Assembly: GCA_023055355.1 (NCBI GenBank)
Contig: JALJCS010000006.1
Coordinates: 33,982,501 to 34,046,500, forward strand
Source: Agelaius tricolor
Lineage: Eukaryota > Chordata > Aves > Passeriformes > Icteridae
Length of the DNA stretch: 64,000 nucleotides
Reading direction: 5' to 3'
Position numbers and translations under genes: made by a program. The notes under the pieces were generated by a model, which saw only the letters and a list, made by a program, of their open reading frames with translations, did no database searches and had not been told where the DNA came from. Below are positions 48,336-59,315 of this stretch, in pieces (the stretch's first letter is position 1; every line of letters begins with the position of its first letter).

Positions 48336-50561
48336 TCATATTAAAATAAAGTTACCATTAAATTTTTAGGCTTTTAAAGTTATTAGATCTTTTCTGATAG
48401 CTAAAGTGAATGTTGGACTCAACCTGGTGCTCCAGCAGGAAAAGAACTTTTAAAGACACTTGCTTGTGTTGATTTTTGCATTAAGGGTGTGTTTTCCCAA
48501 TAAGTGGATTAGAGATAGTGGATATAGCTCCTGCAACTTTGATGTAGCTCAAGTAGCTAAGCACTCTGGAAGCTGTATGAATTAATGCTGCCCCCAGATT
48601 TGCAAAGATCATCAAGGTGGGAGGTATGTAGCTGCTTAGACTTCCTTTCAACAACTTTCTCAGTCTTAGTGGTAGATTGTTATAATGTGTGTTAAAACAG
48701 TAAATTTCAGAGTTGGCAACACAAATGCAGTATTTAAATTGTGATAACACACAGTGTCTCACTGTTTCCATTATTGCCTCTGGCTTTCTACAGTATTGCT
48801 TACTTTCATTATCAGTCTCTGCAGAATAGAACTGTCTTTATTTAAGTAATAAATGGATATAGTTTGGTGGCAAAGAGATCTAAGGGAAAACATACATCAC
48901 TCATTGCAATTTAATATTGCAAATAGCCCAGGTAATGGTTTTTGCCATGTTTAATAAATTATAGTAATTGTAGATCCTGGTTTTTGAGATTAATTGAAAT
49001 AGTTACTGATTGTGTAGCTGTTAGTCTGTCATAAAAACTGAAAACAAAGCATTCATGGAAAATATAGTGAATAGCTTGGACAGTTTCTTCAGAAAGAGTT
49101 GTGCTGCTTATTATCAGTTTTTATTTTCCTGTTTTATAACAACATGAAGGTTGTAATTATGCTTCCAAAAACAGAGCTGCAGATGATAACCTTAGCTTAT
49201 GCTGGGCTTTTTCAGTCCACAAAGCAAATGTCTAATTTTGGGTACTCAAGGCTCCAGTGCCAAATGTTGTAAAGTATGAGCTGCTTTGCATTGATTGAAA
49301 AGCTCTGATAATGACAATTTAATGCTTCTGTGAAGTCAAGATTTCTGCATTTCTTTTTGAGAGCATGGATGGTGAAGCTTTTTGTATCCTCTCACTAATC
49401 CCATTATGTCTAATGGCTGACTCACAGAATTCATAAGAGCATAAAATAATACAGCTACTCAGGAAGAGGAGTGCGTGTAGCTTTCTGTCCTGTTTTAATG
49501 TAGTCCAGTGAAATGTTTATGGAAGAGCATAAAATAGGTCAGATGCATAGGCAACTTCTCATATGTATTACATACTTCCAATAGGAGTTCTCTTTCTCAA
49601 TAAGTTTTCAATTTGGTGTTTGTCTTTTTGAGTCCATCTGTGTGAAAAAAATTGTGGCTATTAGAGCTGCTACTGATGGTTCTCATTTCAGAAATAACCT
49701 ATTAACTGCCTATTAATTTTTTTACACAGATGATAGATTTTTGCTTCTTATACAGATAGAGGATATTTTAATTTCATATACGTGTCCTTACTTATTGTCC
49801 ACTTTTCACATGGTTTTTCATTCTATCAGCTTTAGTTTTAAAATTATGAAAATAATTTTGCTACAAAACCCAGATTATCAGGAAAGTGAAAAGCAGTGAC
49901 TATTGGATTTAAAAAGGGTTTATTGTCCTTGGGTACATAGTTTGGAAGAGAGCTGCTGATTATTTACTCTGTCTTCAACCTAGTCTTTCTCATATACTTG
50001 AGTCGTGAGGAATTAAGAACAAATAGTTCTCTTTAATGGAGGACTTGTGGACTGTTTGTTCCTTTGGTAGATTTTCTTAAACTGGGGGAAATTAATTCAT
50101 TTTAGGTTGCTGCAGAATTAAGAACAGATTATGTTCTATTTTTTCTCAGGCCTACAAGAATTAGTTTTGCTAAGTGGATTTCATATCTTAGATCTTTTGA
50201 TCCTGCAAAGTATTATGGCATAATCTTGTCTTGCTTCTTTCTAAAGAAAAAAACCATTTTCCATGTATGTGTTTTCTAGAATATAAAACATTTCAACAAG
50301 AGGTGGGAGAGGAAAGGTAGGCTGAAAAGGTTAGACCATGAGTCTGTTCCTATGTTTTTTCCACTTAAATGGATAAACTGCCACTGTCAGGTACAGCATT
50401 ACATTTTTATCATAATATGCCAGTAAGTTCAGTAAGCATAAGGGAAATTTTATCTGCTTTTTTGTTTGCTTTATTTTTTTTTTTGGAAGAGGGCAGTGGT
50501 TTAAAGTTTAAAGAGAAACATAATACTTGATTATATCATAACATAAGTTATGCTTGAGGGG

Positions 50562-51082
50562 AGGTGTTCCTTCCCCTCTACTCAGTGCTGCTGAGGCCAC
50601 ATCTGCAGTGCTGTGTCCTGTCCTGGGTTCCCCAGTGCCAGGGAGGCATGGATGTGCTGAAGAGTCAAACAGAGGGCCACTAAGGTGGTGGAGCATCTCC
50701 TACACAGAAAGGCTGGGAGAGCTGGGATTGTTTAGTCTGGGGAAAAGAAGGCTGAAGGGGATCTTATCAATGTGTATGAATGCCTGAGAAGAGGGTGCAA
50801 AGAGGTCAAGGAGCAGCTACTTCCATTGGTGCCCAGTAACAGGAGAAAAGACATGAAATGAAAACCAGGAGGCTCTGTCAGAACATCAGGTAACACTTTT
50901 TGACTCTAAGGATGACTGAACACTGGAACAGGTTGCCCAGAGAGATTGTGGAGTCTCCAGCTTTGGAGACTCTCAAAAGCATCTGGACACGGCCCTGGGC
51001 AGCCAGCCATGGTAAGTGGCCCTGCATGAGCAAGGGGGTTTGGATCAGATGACCTCCTGAGCTCCCTTCTAACTTTAATAAC
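50562..51082 (+). mobile_element. CR1 LINE 3' region
   Basis: It runs from CCCCTCTACTCAGTGCTGCT through GAGGCCACATCTGCAGTGCT, CACAGAAAGGCTGGGAGAGC, GGTTGCCCAGAGAGATTGTG and GAGTCTCCAGC, to the 3' end GATGACCTCCTGAGCTCCCT. These are CR1 landmarks in the correct order, from the end of ORF2 to the 3' UTR. It lacks the final ATTCTATGATTCT-type octamer repeats. Its start falls at almost the same consensus point where the copy at 19310-19831 stops. Confidence 0.92.
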
Positions 51083-51431
51083 TCTCTGCTGCTCTGCTAA
51101 ATTTATTTTCTTGTACAGTTGAAGAAATATTTTCTAACTTAGACAATACATTTGCTAAAAACCTTACTGCTTTGAAGGAAATTTGGTTTGATGTGATTAA
51201 TCCTCTGTGTGTAGAGAAGTAGCAGTTAGCAGCTTGATTTTCTTACCTTGGTACTTTGGACTGTATTTGGATAGGAGAAAGATCACCTTTTGTTTATAGA
51301 GCTTTGAACTTTCTGTGCAAAACCACACCTGATTTTTATCTATAAAGATGTTACTATTGATTGTTGTCTTGAGCCAGAAAGTTCAGTTCTTTTGACTGGA
51401 TATGTCAACTTCACTATAATTCTTTTTTACA

Positions 51432-51690
51432 TAGGGTGGTTTAGGTTGGAAGACATCTCTGGAGATCATCTAACCCCAACCCCCTGCTCAAAGCAGGATC
51501 AGACAGAGCAGGTTGCCCAGGACTGTGTCTACTTGGCTGTTGAATATCACCAAGGGTGGAGATTCCACAGTCAATCTGGGAAACTTCTTCCGGTGTTTGA
51601 CCACCTAAGATTCCCCCTGAGCCTTCTCCGCTCCAGGCTGACCAGTCCCAGCCCTCTCAGCCTTTCCGCATATAAAAGATGCTCCAGTTC
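51432..51690 (-). mobile_element. CR1 LINE 3' region, minus strand
   Basis: It starts GGTGGTTTAGGTTGGAAGAC, then ATCTCTGGAGATCATCTAAC, CCCCTGCTCAAAGCAGGATC and AGAGCAGGTTGCCCAGGACT. This is a classic reverse-complement CR1 3' end. It continues through a GGAGATTCCACAGTCAATCT segment and jumps to the upstream AAGGCTGAGAGGGCTGGGAC region (minus view), so it has an internal deletion. Confidence 0.9.
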
Positions 51691-51761
51691 CTTAAATCTC
51701 TGTGGGTTTGTACCAGACAGTACTTCATATATTTTTTGTACTGAAAAACCCTCACAGAAAG

Positions 51762-51880
51762 AGATGGGAAAAACTCAGCATGGGTTTACAAAAGGGAAAT
51801 TAGGCTTAGCCAATGTGTGTAGCCTTCTACAACATGGTGACAATCTTGCCAGAGCAGAGGAAAGCTGTGAATGCTTTTTT
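51762..51880 (+). mobile_element. CR1 LINE ORF2 fragment (RT, QHGFTKGK block)
   Basis: The plus-strand translation reads TQHGFTKGKLGLANVCSLLQ and then HGDNLARAEESCE. It matches the CR1 reverse transcriptase block that normally reads QHGFTKGKSCLTNL, followed by a short decayed segment. The fragment is small and broken. With its neighbours it makes a run of three CR1 pieces oriented +, -, +. Confidence 0.75.
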
Positions 51881-52065
51881 CTTGGTAGAAGTCAACTTCT
51901 GTTGTTTGTGGTGGTCCTGTTAGAAGTTGGATGTTTCAGAATTCTTTCAGTGTGGTGTCCACACTGTAGGAACATTTAGAACACAATTTATTTGAGTTGT
52001 GATGTTTGCAATCTGATTTTACAGCAATTTCCTTTCTTATTTGCTATAACACCATTCTTTTGCAG

Positions 52066-52540
52066 CAGAAAATAAAAGGCAGCACATACAGTTTAAAACA
52101 ACTCCTTATGCAGCTGCAGAGCAAGCTGACTGTGGCCATTATCACTGAGAGGACTAAGAACAGTTCATTTGCTTGTTCCAGTGCCACAATAAAGATACCT
52201 TTTGGTGCATTGACATTGACTGCTGGACTGCTTGGGTACAATTTTTACAGACATCCTCTTAGAGCTGACCATGTTTTGTTTGAGGTCCTGGTACCTATAA
52301 TGGTTCTCGAGGGCAAAGAGTTTATAAGGAGTCCCTACCAGAGTTCCTTTCCTGGGTGTTACTGCTTGGGGCAATGGTAGCAGCTTCTGATCCTCACTGT
52401 GTAACACATCTTTTGAAGTGGTGCAGATGCTATTAGCAGTTTGGAATGCCCTGTGTTTGGTTTCCTATTTTTGTGAAGGGCTGTTTGATAATGGTGCTAT
52501 TTGTATAATCTTGGGCTTAATAAAATGTCTGAAAAATGCA
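52066..52540 (+). other. Possible cryptic or lncRNA terminal exon in intron 3
   Basis: An acceptor-like sequence, ACCATTCTTTTGCAG, ends at 52065. It is followed by a stretch of more even base composition that stays open in one frame up to a TAG at 52378-52380. An AATAAA lies at 52519-52524. The peptide (for example IKIPFGALTLTAGLLGYNFY) is not recognised. These elements can occur by chance in 15 kb of intron, so this is only a candidate. Confidence 0.2.
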
Positions 52541-53589
52541 AATTATATGTTTATTACTGCTGTTAAGAGCTCCAGTTTGGCTTCTGAATACTAAAGATAC
52601 ATACATTTGTTAGAAATGGTGTAGTTTGTGATTTCAGAAATGTATCTAATATGTAAAGGTTTGGATGAAGGTAGAATGTGAGTGCCATTTTAATGAAGAT
52701 TTGATTTATACCTACTGTAAGGTTTGCTGTTGGAATGTAGGTCTAGCAGTATTGGCAACACATTTACAGATGTCGAAATTTGAATGTGTGATGCGTTTTT
52801 CTTGCTAAAAATAACGTTCATCCTTGTGTCAGTGAAGGTGTTTTCTCTCATTGAGTTTCATCAGCCAGACACAGTTTATAATTGGTTGATTTTTCCATTT
52901 TAAAATACAGCTGATGTTTTCTTGTATGCTACCAACCAGTTCCACATGCAGAGGATTGGGTAAATCCTGGGGATTTTGAAAGATTTCTTTCCCAAGGCCT
53001 CTGTTAAATGTGATATTTAAAATATTTACGGTTGAGTTCAGTTACATATTTTCCACAAGTTGAGGGTATAAACAGAATGTTTTATCTCCTACCAGAAGAC
53101 CTGGCTATGTGAGCCTAGTAGAAATAGATCTTGTTCAAATTCAGCTGAAATTAAAGAAATGGTTTCAAATACATGCATGTGAACATACATGTGAGCACTT
53201 GCATTGATCTACATGGTGTTAGTTCATAGCACTTAACTCTTTCATAAAACAACACATAAGACAACAAACTTTGAAACATAAAAAAACTATCCTAAAGGGT
53301 AGTCTAGACATTTATATATATAATTTTAAGTAACCATCTTAATGAGAGAGTTCTGTTTTGCAGAGAAGGAGGATAGATTTTTTTTCAGTATATGATTTTT
53401 TCATTTGGTTTGTGAGGACAGCATCACATAAGGGATGAACTGTTAACAATTCAGTTCCAACTGTTTGAAGCAACAATTGTGATTTCTAACCATCATCATT
53501 GGCTTTTTAGAGTAGGAACAATGTATATAATCCAATAGTAATTGAGAATTCTGGACTAATCATATAATGCTTATTTCTGAATGATAATG

Positions 53590-53612
53590 ATAAATAATAA
53601 TAATAATAATAG
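53590..53612. repeat. (AAT)n microsatellite
   Basis: Six to seven AAT units within AT-rich intron 3. Confidence 0.88.
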
Positions 53613-56600
53613 CTACCTAATTTTTAAAACATCTTTCTTGACATTCATCCACTTGTTAGAATAACTAGGTAAAATGCTTGCATGATTTAACCAATATAGT
53701 TTGAAGAATACAACAAATAGATCAAACTATTAACCTGGCCTCTGCAAAAATGTGATGATTTCAAGGCTATAAAGCATACCATTCTGCATTTCCTGTTTTC
53801 CACTGACCAACAAAAAAAGTAGGATAGTCCAGTCTGAAATGAGCACCTGAGAAGTTCTCTGGTCATGCTGAGGTTGGAGTGTGGTGGTGGGGTGGGAATT
53901 GAAAGGAAAGTTGAGGCAATTTCATCACTATATCTTGTAAGTTCTGTATTTAAAATCCATTTTTGGATATTTTGAATCTTTGCTTCCAAAACAAAAGCAA
54001 CATAGGCTAGAAATGTGAATCAGTATTGTAAGAGGCTTGCTAGAAAATATAGCTTACTAAACTTCATGTAGCATGTGTTCTTTTCTTGAATATGCATGGG
54101 CAATTTGCAATACATTTTTAATGATCGGGTGGCAACTGGTTGTTGCCTATTACATTTGTTTCCATTTCTCTTTCCAGATTTATCACTGATAATATTCTAG
54201 AAGTTAGACGTGGTTAGAAAATACCTGCTTATTGATTGCCTTGTTCAATATGGACTAATTTGGTGTAGAGCGGATCCTACCTGGTCTTTCTTCTCAATTT
54301 CCACAACTAATTTGCCTTGAGATTTCCATGTCTTATTCTGCTGCAGACATAGTGGTTTTCACACTGAAGCTCCTCTTTGCTCATCATTTTCTATTTCATT
54401 TTTATATTGATCACACATATACATACCAGTATATTTGGATTAATTTTCTGTTTAAATATAGGCATTTATACATAGTTGTTCCATATGCTGTGTCTGCCAA
54501 AAGTCTTTCAGTCTCTGTGAATGTCTATATGAGTGTTTTCATGAGGTTAAAACTTTGGCTTGAACACTAGAAAGAATTCATATGTTCAAACACTCCTTAA
54601 GAGTAATTTAACAGATAGCTGAATCCATACTAAAATATGACTGTGTGGTGAAGAGCAATGTAAGAATAAAATTATAATGGACTAATAGTATTAGTTTATT
54701 AATCAAGCACAACTAGAAGGTGACACCTACTCATGCACACAGCATACTGCTCCATTATTTTCTTAGGGAAGGACATTTGAAAATTGGGGTGTTCCATAAC
54801 AGTGATTGAATGGTAGTGGCAGTCAACCCCTGAATTATTGCTAGCTCTGCCAGTTTTGCTCTGCAGTGCTGTTAATCTTAAATACGGCTTTGTATGTATT
54901 TTAGAGACCAAAGATAATGAAAGTAACTGTTACTGGTCTTGATAATATAAAACTACATATTAGAATAATTTCTGCCACATGAAATGCATTGCCATTTTTC
55001 TTCAGAGGTTGCAAAGAGAGTATTCCTTTTGATCTGAGGGTATTTAGCAGCTTTCCATACTGTAACTGTGAAATATGAAATTGGCATGTTATTATAAATC
55101 TTCAGTGTTAGCCTGACCATGATGAAAGAGCACTAATACAGTGATTAGTTTCTTTTCCTTTCATCTGCAGAATCAGTAAAATGTTCTTCTTTTGTCAATA
55201 CAGAAAGTAAACAAAAAAGCAGTAATGTAAGCATTTTTATTCATCTTAGAATTCTCTTATTTCTGAAAATCAGTGCAGCGTCTCAGAGTAAGTTTTCTAA
55301 TCAGCTGAGACTTGTTCTCCACTGCTTCTAAATTATCTGATGTTCATGTAGGCCATAGAAAGGAAGCAGAGCAGGTAGATATGTTCTGTGTCTGGAATAG
55401 GACCTAACTGAGATAACTTAGAAATTATGTTATTAAACACATCGGGTCAGGAAAACAGTGTAGGGCAGTTGTAATATTTCTTACAATTCCTTCAAGACAA
55501 ATACCTTGAACAGGCAGCACAGTTGTTCTCTTTTTTTCATGAATTCCAGTCAAAAGAGTGCTCAGGTGAAAGGACTCATATTGATAGGGAATCCCTCTCT
55601 AGTTCTTATTATTGTGTATTAGCAGCCCAGAAAAGCCCAAGAGTCATATGTGCTCAGCATTTCATTTTTCAAGGTGATTTTCAATTCAGGAAAACCTGCT
55701 TTACAGTTTCCTTTCAGCCAGTTAGCAAAATAACATCAGCTATTGGAAGTATACAGCTGACATCAGCTGTGTTTTGGTTCTCTCAATTTAAATTCACTGC
55801 AGAAACAAATTTATTATGTGACATACATATTGAAACAGGTAAATCCTTGCCTGTCAAGCAAATTTACAGTGATCTTATTTCAATTTGTGAGTTCTGTTTT
55901 AGAGACTGAATAGTAATGAAACACAGTGAAATGGGGCTTTCTCCTTGACTGATTAGGAATAGTCGGTTTGCAGTGCTCCCTATGTGGGTGAAATATAGTA
56001 TTCTCTTACTTAAATTGTCTTCAATTTGTTACACTTAAATAGTAATCAGCATAATTCTTTCTATATGTAGCTTTTGCTTGAGTGAAAATTGATATTTATA
56101 TTCAAAAAACAATCCAGTTTAAACTGTGGTAAGCTAAAGTTTTTCATTTGCAGCTTAGCAACCTGATTAAGTTATTTTTACTTCATATATTATAATTTAT
56201 ATTTATTTAAAGCAACCCCGACAACTGACATCATATAAATCAGGCTAAGTAGATACTCTAAAGAGAGATTAATTTGGATGTGAGAATTAAATTAAATTAT
56301 CCAGTATGATGACCTCCACCTACTCTAAAGTTGCTTTTTCACATGCTGTTTGTGTGTAGCAAGTAAAAATTCAGGGTTTGCATCATTTTCTTTATTGGTT
56401 CAAACCGAAATAATAGAAATGGAACTAGAATTATTTTTAAATGCTTTGTCGTTTGTTTAAACCAGATTTTTGTGCAGCTGACAGTTACAGAAGCCTGAAG
56501 AGTAGTTTGTCTGTGCAGGTGTTTTTCCTCCTCACTTGCTTGCACACTTGCCACGATCAAAAATCTGAGACTTGCTTGCCTGCTTCTCAAAATTGATTTA

Positions 56601-56733
56601 TGCCTTACTTGGAGCAATGTTCAGAAAAACAGCCTCAATGTCATTCAGCCGGAGAAGGCTCCTTCTAATATGTGTGAGGGAGTTATGCCTCTTACAGTAA
56701 TTTTTCTCTGAGGAATAGAGAGAGGTTTGGGCT

Positions 56734-56772
56734 TTTTTTCCCCTGTAACATTCCTTTTTCCCTGTAACATGC
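56734..56772. repeat. Short tandem duplication, about 19-20 bp unit
   Basis: TTTTTCCCCTGTAACATTCC is followed by TTTTTCCCTGTAACATGC. The second unit ends at the left base of the stem-loop at 56770-56807. Confidence 0.8.
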
Positions 56773-56807
56773 TTTTATGAGGAGGATTGTTCCTCCTCAT
56801 GAAAGCA
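56770..56807 (+). repeat. Strong stem-loop, 17 bp stem, UUGU loop
   Basis: As plus-strand RNA, the left arm is TGCTTTTATGAGGAGGA and the right arm TCCTCCTCATGAAAGCA, around a TTGT loop at 56787-56790. All 17 positions pair, one of them as a U-G wobble, which favours the plus (sense) strand. It lies in intron 3 about 780 bp before exon 4. Confidence 0.9.
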
Positions 56808-57588
56808 AATGGTGATCTCCTAAGGAAAAGCAAGTTCCACATGAACACCCACATAAGTAACATGTCAAAAATTTAGTCATTGTTTTAGTGGAGAGAAAAT
56901 TGTCTGCTTGAGTGGAAAGCAGAGATGTCAGTGGGGAAGGTGAGAAGCAAAGTTGTTACTTCTCAGTACATACCCTAGGCTGAAAATTCTGCATGGCTCC
57001 ATCTTAGTGCATTCAGCTGGGATTCCCTGAAAGGCTTTTTGTTTAGAAAGATCAGCTAAAAGAATAATTTATTTTTCTTATCCTCCACTACCAGCCTCAA
57101 GTGATTTGTTTTCTTCCATAAAGCATTGTCTCATACATGAGGGCAGGTCTAGCCACAAAAGGGAAAATGTAGAGGAAAAAATCCGGAAAAGCAGTGGAAT
57201 GATGCCTAGGAAAAAGGATGCACTGAGTAATGAGTGATCATCATCCTGAATGTTGGAGTGCATAAGGAAGAGGAAAATTGCATCCAGGTTATCTCAACCA
57301 AGCCACCAAAAGTGAATTGCCTGGTTGTATCATTTCCAGTTGCTTTGATAGGCAGTGCATTATGGAGAAGACAGTCCAAAATAATTGTATTTTTTATGCC
57401 TTTATGCTACATCTAGGGCACTTTGCTGCCTCATTATGACCAGGGAAAGGAGTGTATTCATTATCTTAACGATAAATATTAGTTTATCGATTTGAGTTCA
57501 ATTTTAAGCTTCATTTACAGATTAAAACTTTTAAGTAAAAATTTAATTTTACTGATATTCTGTATATTTTTATTTATTTTTTCTACAG

Positions 57589-57664
57589 ATGATTCACACC
57601 ATCAGGACTCTGGTTGAAAATACAGATAGCTTATATGAGAAGATAGTACAGTGTCAGAAAGCAG
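57589..57664 (+). CDS. PLCL2: PLCL2 exon 4 (25 codons plus 1 base)
   Basis: This 76 bp exon follows an acceptor with a T-rich tract ending TTTTTTCTACAG and ends at a strong donor, GCAG|GTAAGT. It reads MIHTIRTLVENTDSLYEKIV and then QCQKA, with one base carried into the next exon (phase 1). The second half (YEKIVQCQKA) matches the PLCL2 C-terminal helix closely. The first half differs from the mammalian sequence as I remember it, mostly by conservative changes. It is too short to be found by ORF length. It is supported by three things: frame continuity with exon 3 (phase 0 in), consensus splice sites on both sides, and homology. The exons encoding the rest of the C terminus (FHEH-type sequence onward) are not present before 64000. 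Confidence 0.93.
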
Positions 57665-57753
57665 GTAAGTATAAGCTGCTTTTAAAAAATCTTATACAGA
57701 ACTTACTGTATGTTTTTTGTTTTCCAAAACTTATGATCAATATTCAACTGTAG

Positions 57754-57823
57754 CAAAAAAACCCAAAACCCAAACAACCAAAACCCAGCAACCAAACAAC
57801 AAAAAACCAAAAATACAAAAAAT
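57754..57823. repeat. A/C-only low-complexity tract near exon 4 donor
   Basis: About 70 nt are almost entirely A and C (AAACCCAAAACCCAAACAAC, CAAACAACAAAAAACC), with one G and one T. The tract begins about 90 nt downstream of the exon 4 donor. Confidence 0.9.
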
Positions 57824-59014
57824 TACTGTAATTTAGGCAAATCCAGTAAGAGTGAAAAGACATTTCAAATCATAGAAAGCAAAGATTCATAGAATTACAT
57901 CTTGACTTTGGAAATTACAAGTATTTTATACATGGACCATAGCTTGTCATTATAGTCATTTCCACAAATGAAAACACCAAGGTTACAGGAAGCAAAGAGA
58001 ATGATCTTTCTTCACAATGAAATTTCTTAACCATTTACTTCTCTTTCTCTATGTGAGAACTTTTCTTCTTTTGATGTGGTGGCCCAGTGTCTTCAAGAGC
58101 CTTGGTGAAACTTGAATTGTCAGGAGAACATTGCCTTCTGATAGTTGTGTAACAGTAATTCAGATGTTTGGTTCCTGTATTTCTTTAGATCTGTTGGGTG
58201 GATGCCCTCCGGTTCTGTGTTGTTCCCACAAGTTCTCTGAAAAGTTTCCTGGGTCTGATATATATTTGAAATAGATGGTGCAAGTACTTCTTGACCCCTT
58301 CAAAAGGACCCCTTTTTAATGTGATATTTTGTAACAGTTTTGTCACTTGGGCACAGCTGAGTTTTGAAGGTTTCCTGCTTGTTTTGATAGCATGCCTGAC
58401 CTTGTTGTTTAAACATGCTTGTTTTCTTTTGAACTTTCAACTGTTTTATAAATAATGTTACAAATTTGCTCGAAGTGATGCATCACATTTTGCATCAGAA
58501 ACAGGAATGCTGCCAAAGACTCAGCCAAAGCATTTACAGAAATGTTTTGCATGACTCAATTGGAACAAAAGCTTTTTATATACAAATACATTTTTATCTG
58601 TCTGATATTTAGCATCCTGTAGCTCCCATTATCTTCCATAATTTTGTTCCATTCTTTGATTTGCTTCTCTGCTCTCCTACAAATTCCAGTCCCTTTGTTT
58701 TGTTCCTTTTTCCCAAAAAGAAAAAAAGAATGCTCTTACACCCTCAGCCTTCCTTTACAAACTCCCTCCTGTTAACAGTGGCTTTCAGATCAGCAGCAAG
58801 AAAGGCTTACCCACTTGGAATTTCTAGATCTCCCCTTGATTCACAGCATATAATCCTCAGACACTGTGAACTTTAGTCAAACCATAGGACTGTCAAAATA
58901 CCTGAAAGTTTTAAGTTGCCCTGTTTACTTGAAATTGTCAAACATAAATACCATGAGTGACAAAATATTACTTCACATATCTTACTGATAGATGCAGAGA
59001 TTTATCTAAAATAC

Positions 59015-59315
59015 TGTGGTGATTTTGGCTGGGATAGTTCTTTTTCTTCCTAGTAGCAGGTATGGGACTGTGTTACAGAGTGCTTTAAAATGGGGCTGAT
59101 GATGCAGAGATGTTTTTTGTTGCTGCTGAGCAGTGCTTACACAGGATGACGTTTTGCTTTGCTTGTATGCATGGCTTTTGCTTTACCCATTAAAGTGTCT
59201 TTATCTCAGCCCACAAGTTCTCCCACTTTTACTCTTCTGATTCTCTCCCCCATCCACCCAGCAGGAGTAAGCAAATGCACAGCACTTGGTTGCTGGATGG
59301 GGTTAAACCACAGCA
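59015..59315 (+). mobile_element. Solo LTR, internally shortened, same avian family as 3101-3597
   Basis: It begins TGTGGTGATTTTGGCTGGGA, which matches the LTR start of this family, and ends GGGGTTAAACCACAGCA. The 3' half contains GCTTTTGCTTTACCCATTAAA (a polyadenylation-type ATTAAA), then GTGTCTTTATCTCAGCCCAC and a pyrimidine-rich TTACTCTTCTGATTCTCTC block. About 300 bp is shorter than the other copy: the middle section, where the promoter would be, is missing. No viral coding sequence lies next to it. A convincing target-site duplication is not visible. Confidence 0.75.

Larger units (their letters stand above)
42381..57588 (+). other. PLCL2: PLCL2 intron 3 (15.2 kb)
   Basis: The donor is GTGAGT and the acceptor is TTTCTACAG. 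It contains a 20 bp tandem duplication close to the donor (42471-42510), a TGGTAATT repeat (44956-44986), an imperfect palindrome holding an E-box (47078-47104), an old CR1 remnant (47930-48335), a cluster of three CR1 pieces in alternating orientation (50562-51880), a possible terminal exon (52066-52540), an AAT microsatellite (53590-53612) and a strong RNA-type hairpin (56770-56807). The remaining stretches look like ordinary unique intron. Confidence 0.9.

Noticed and set aside
51392..51979. 195-codon plus-strand ORF
   Set aside because: It runs across an antisense CR1 3' end and a sense CR1 ORF2 fragment; it is a chance fusion of repeat pieces.
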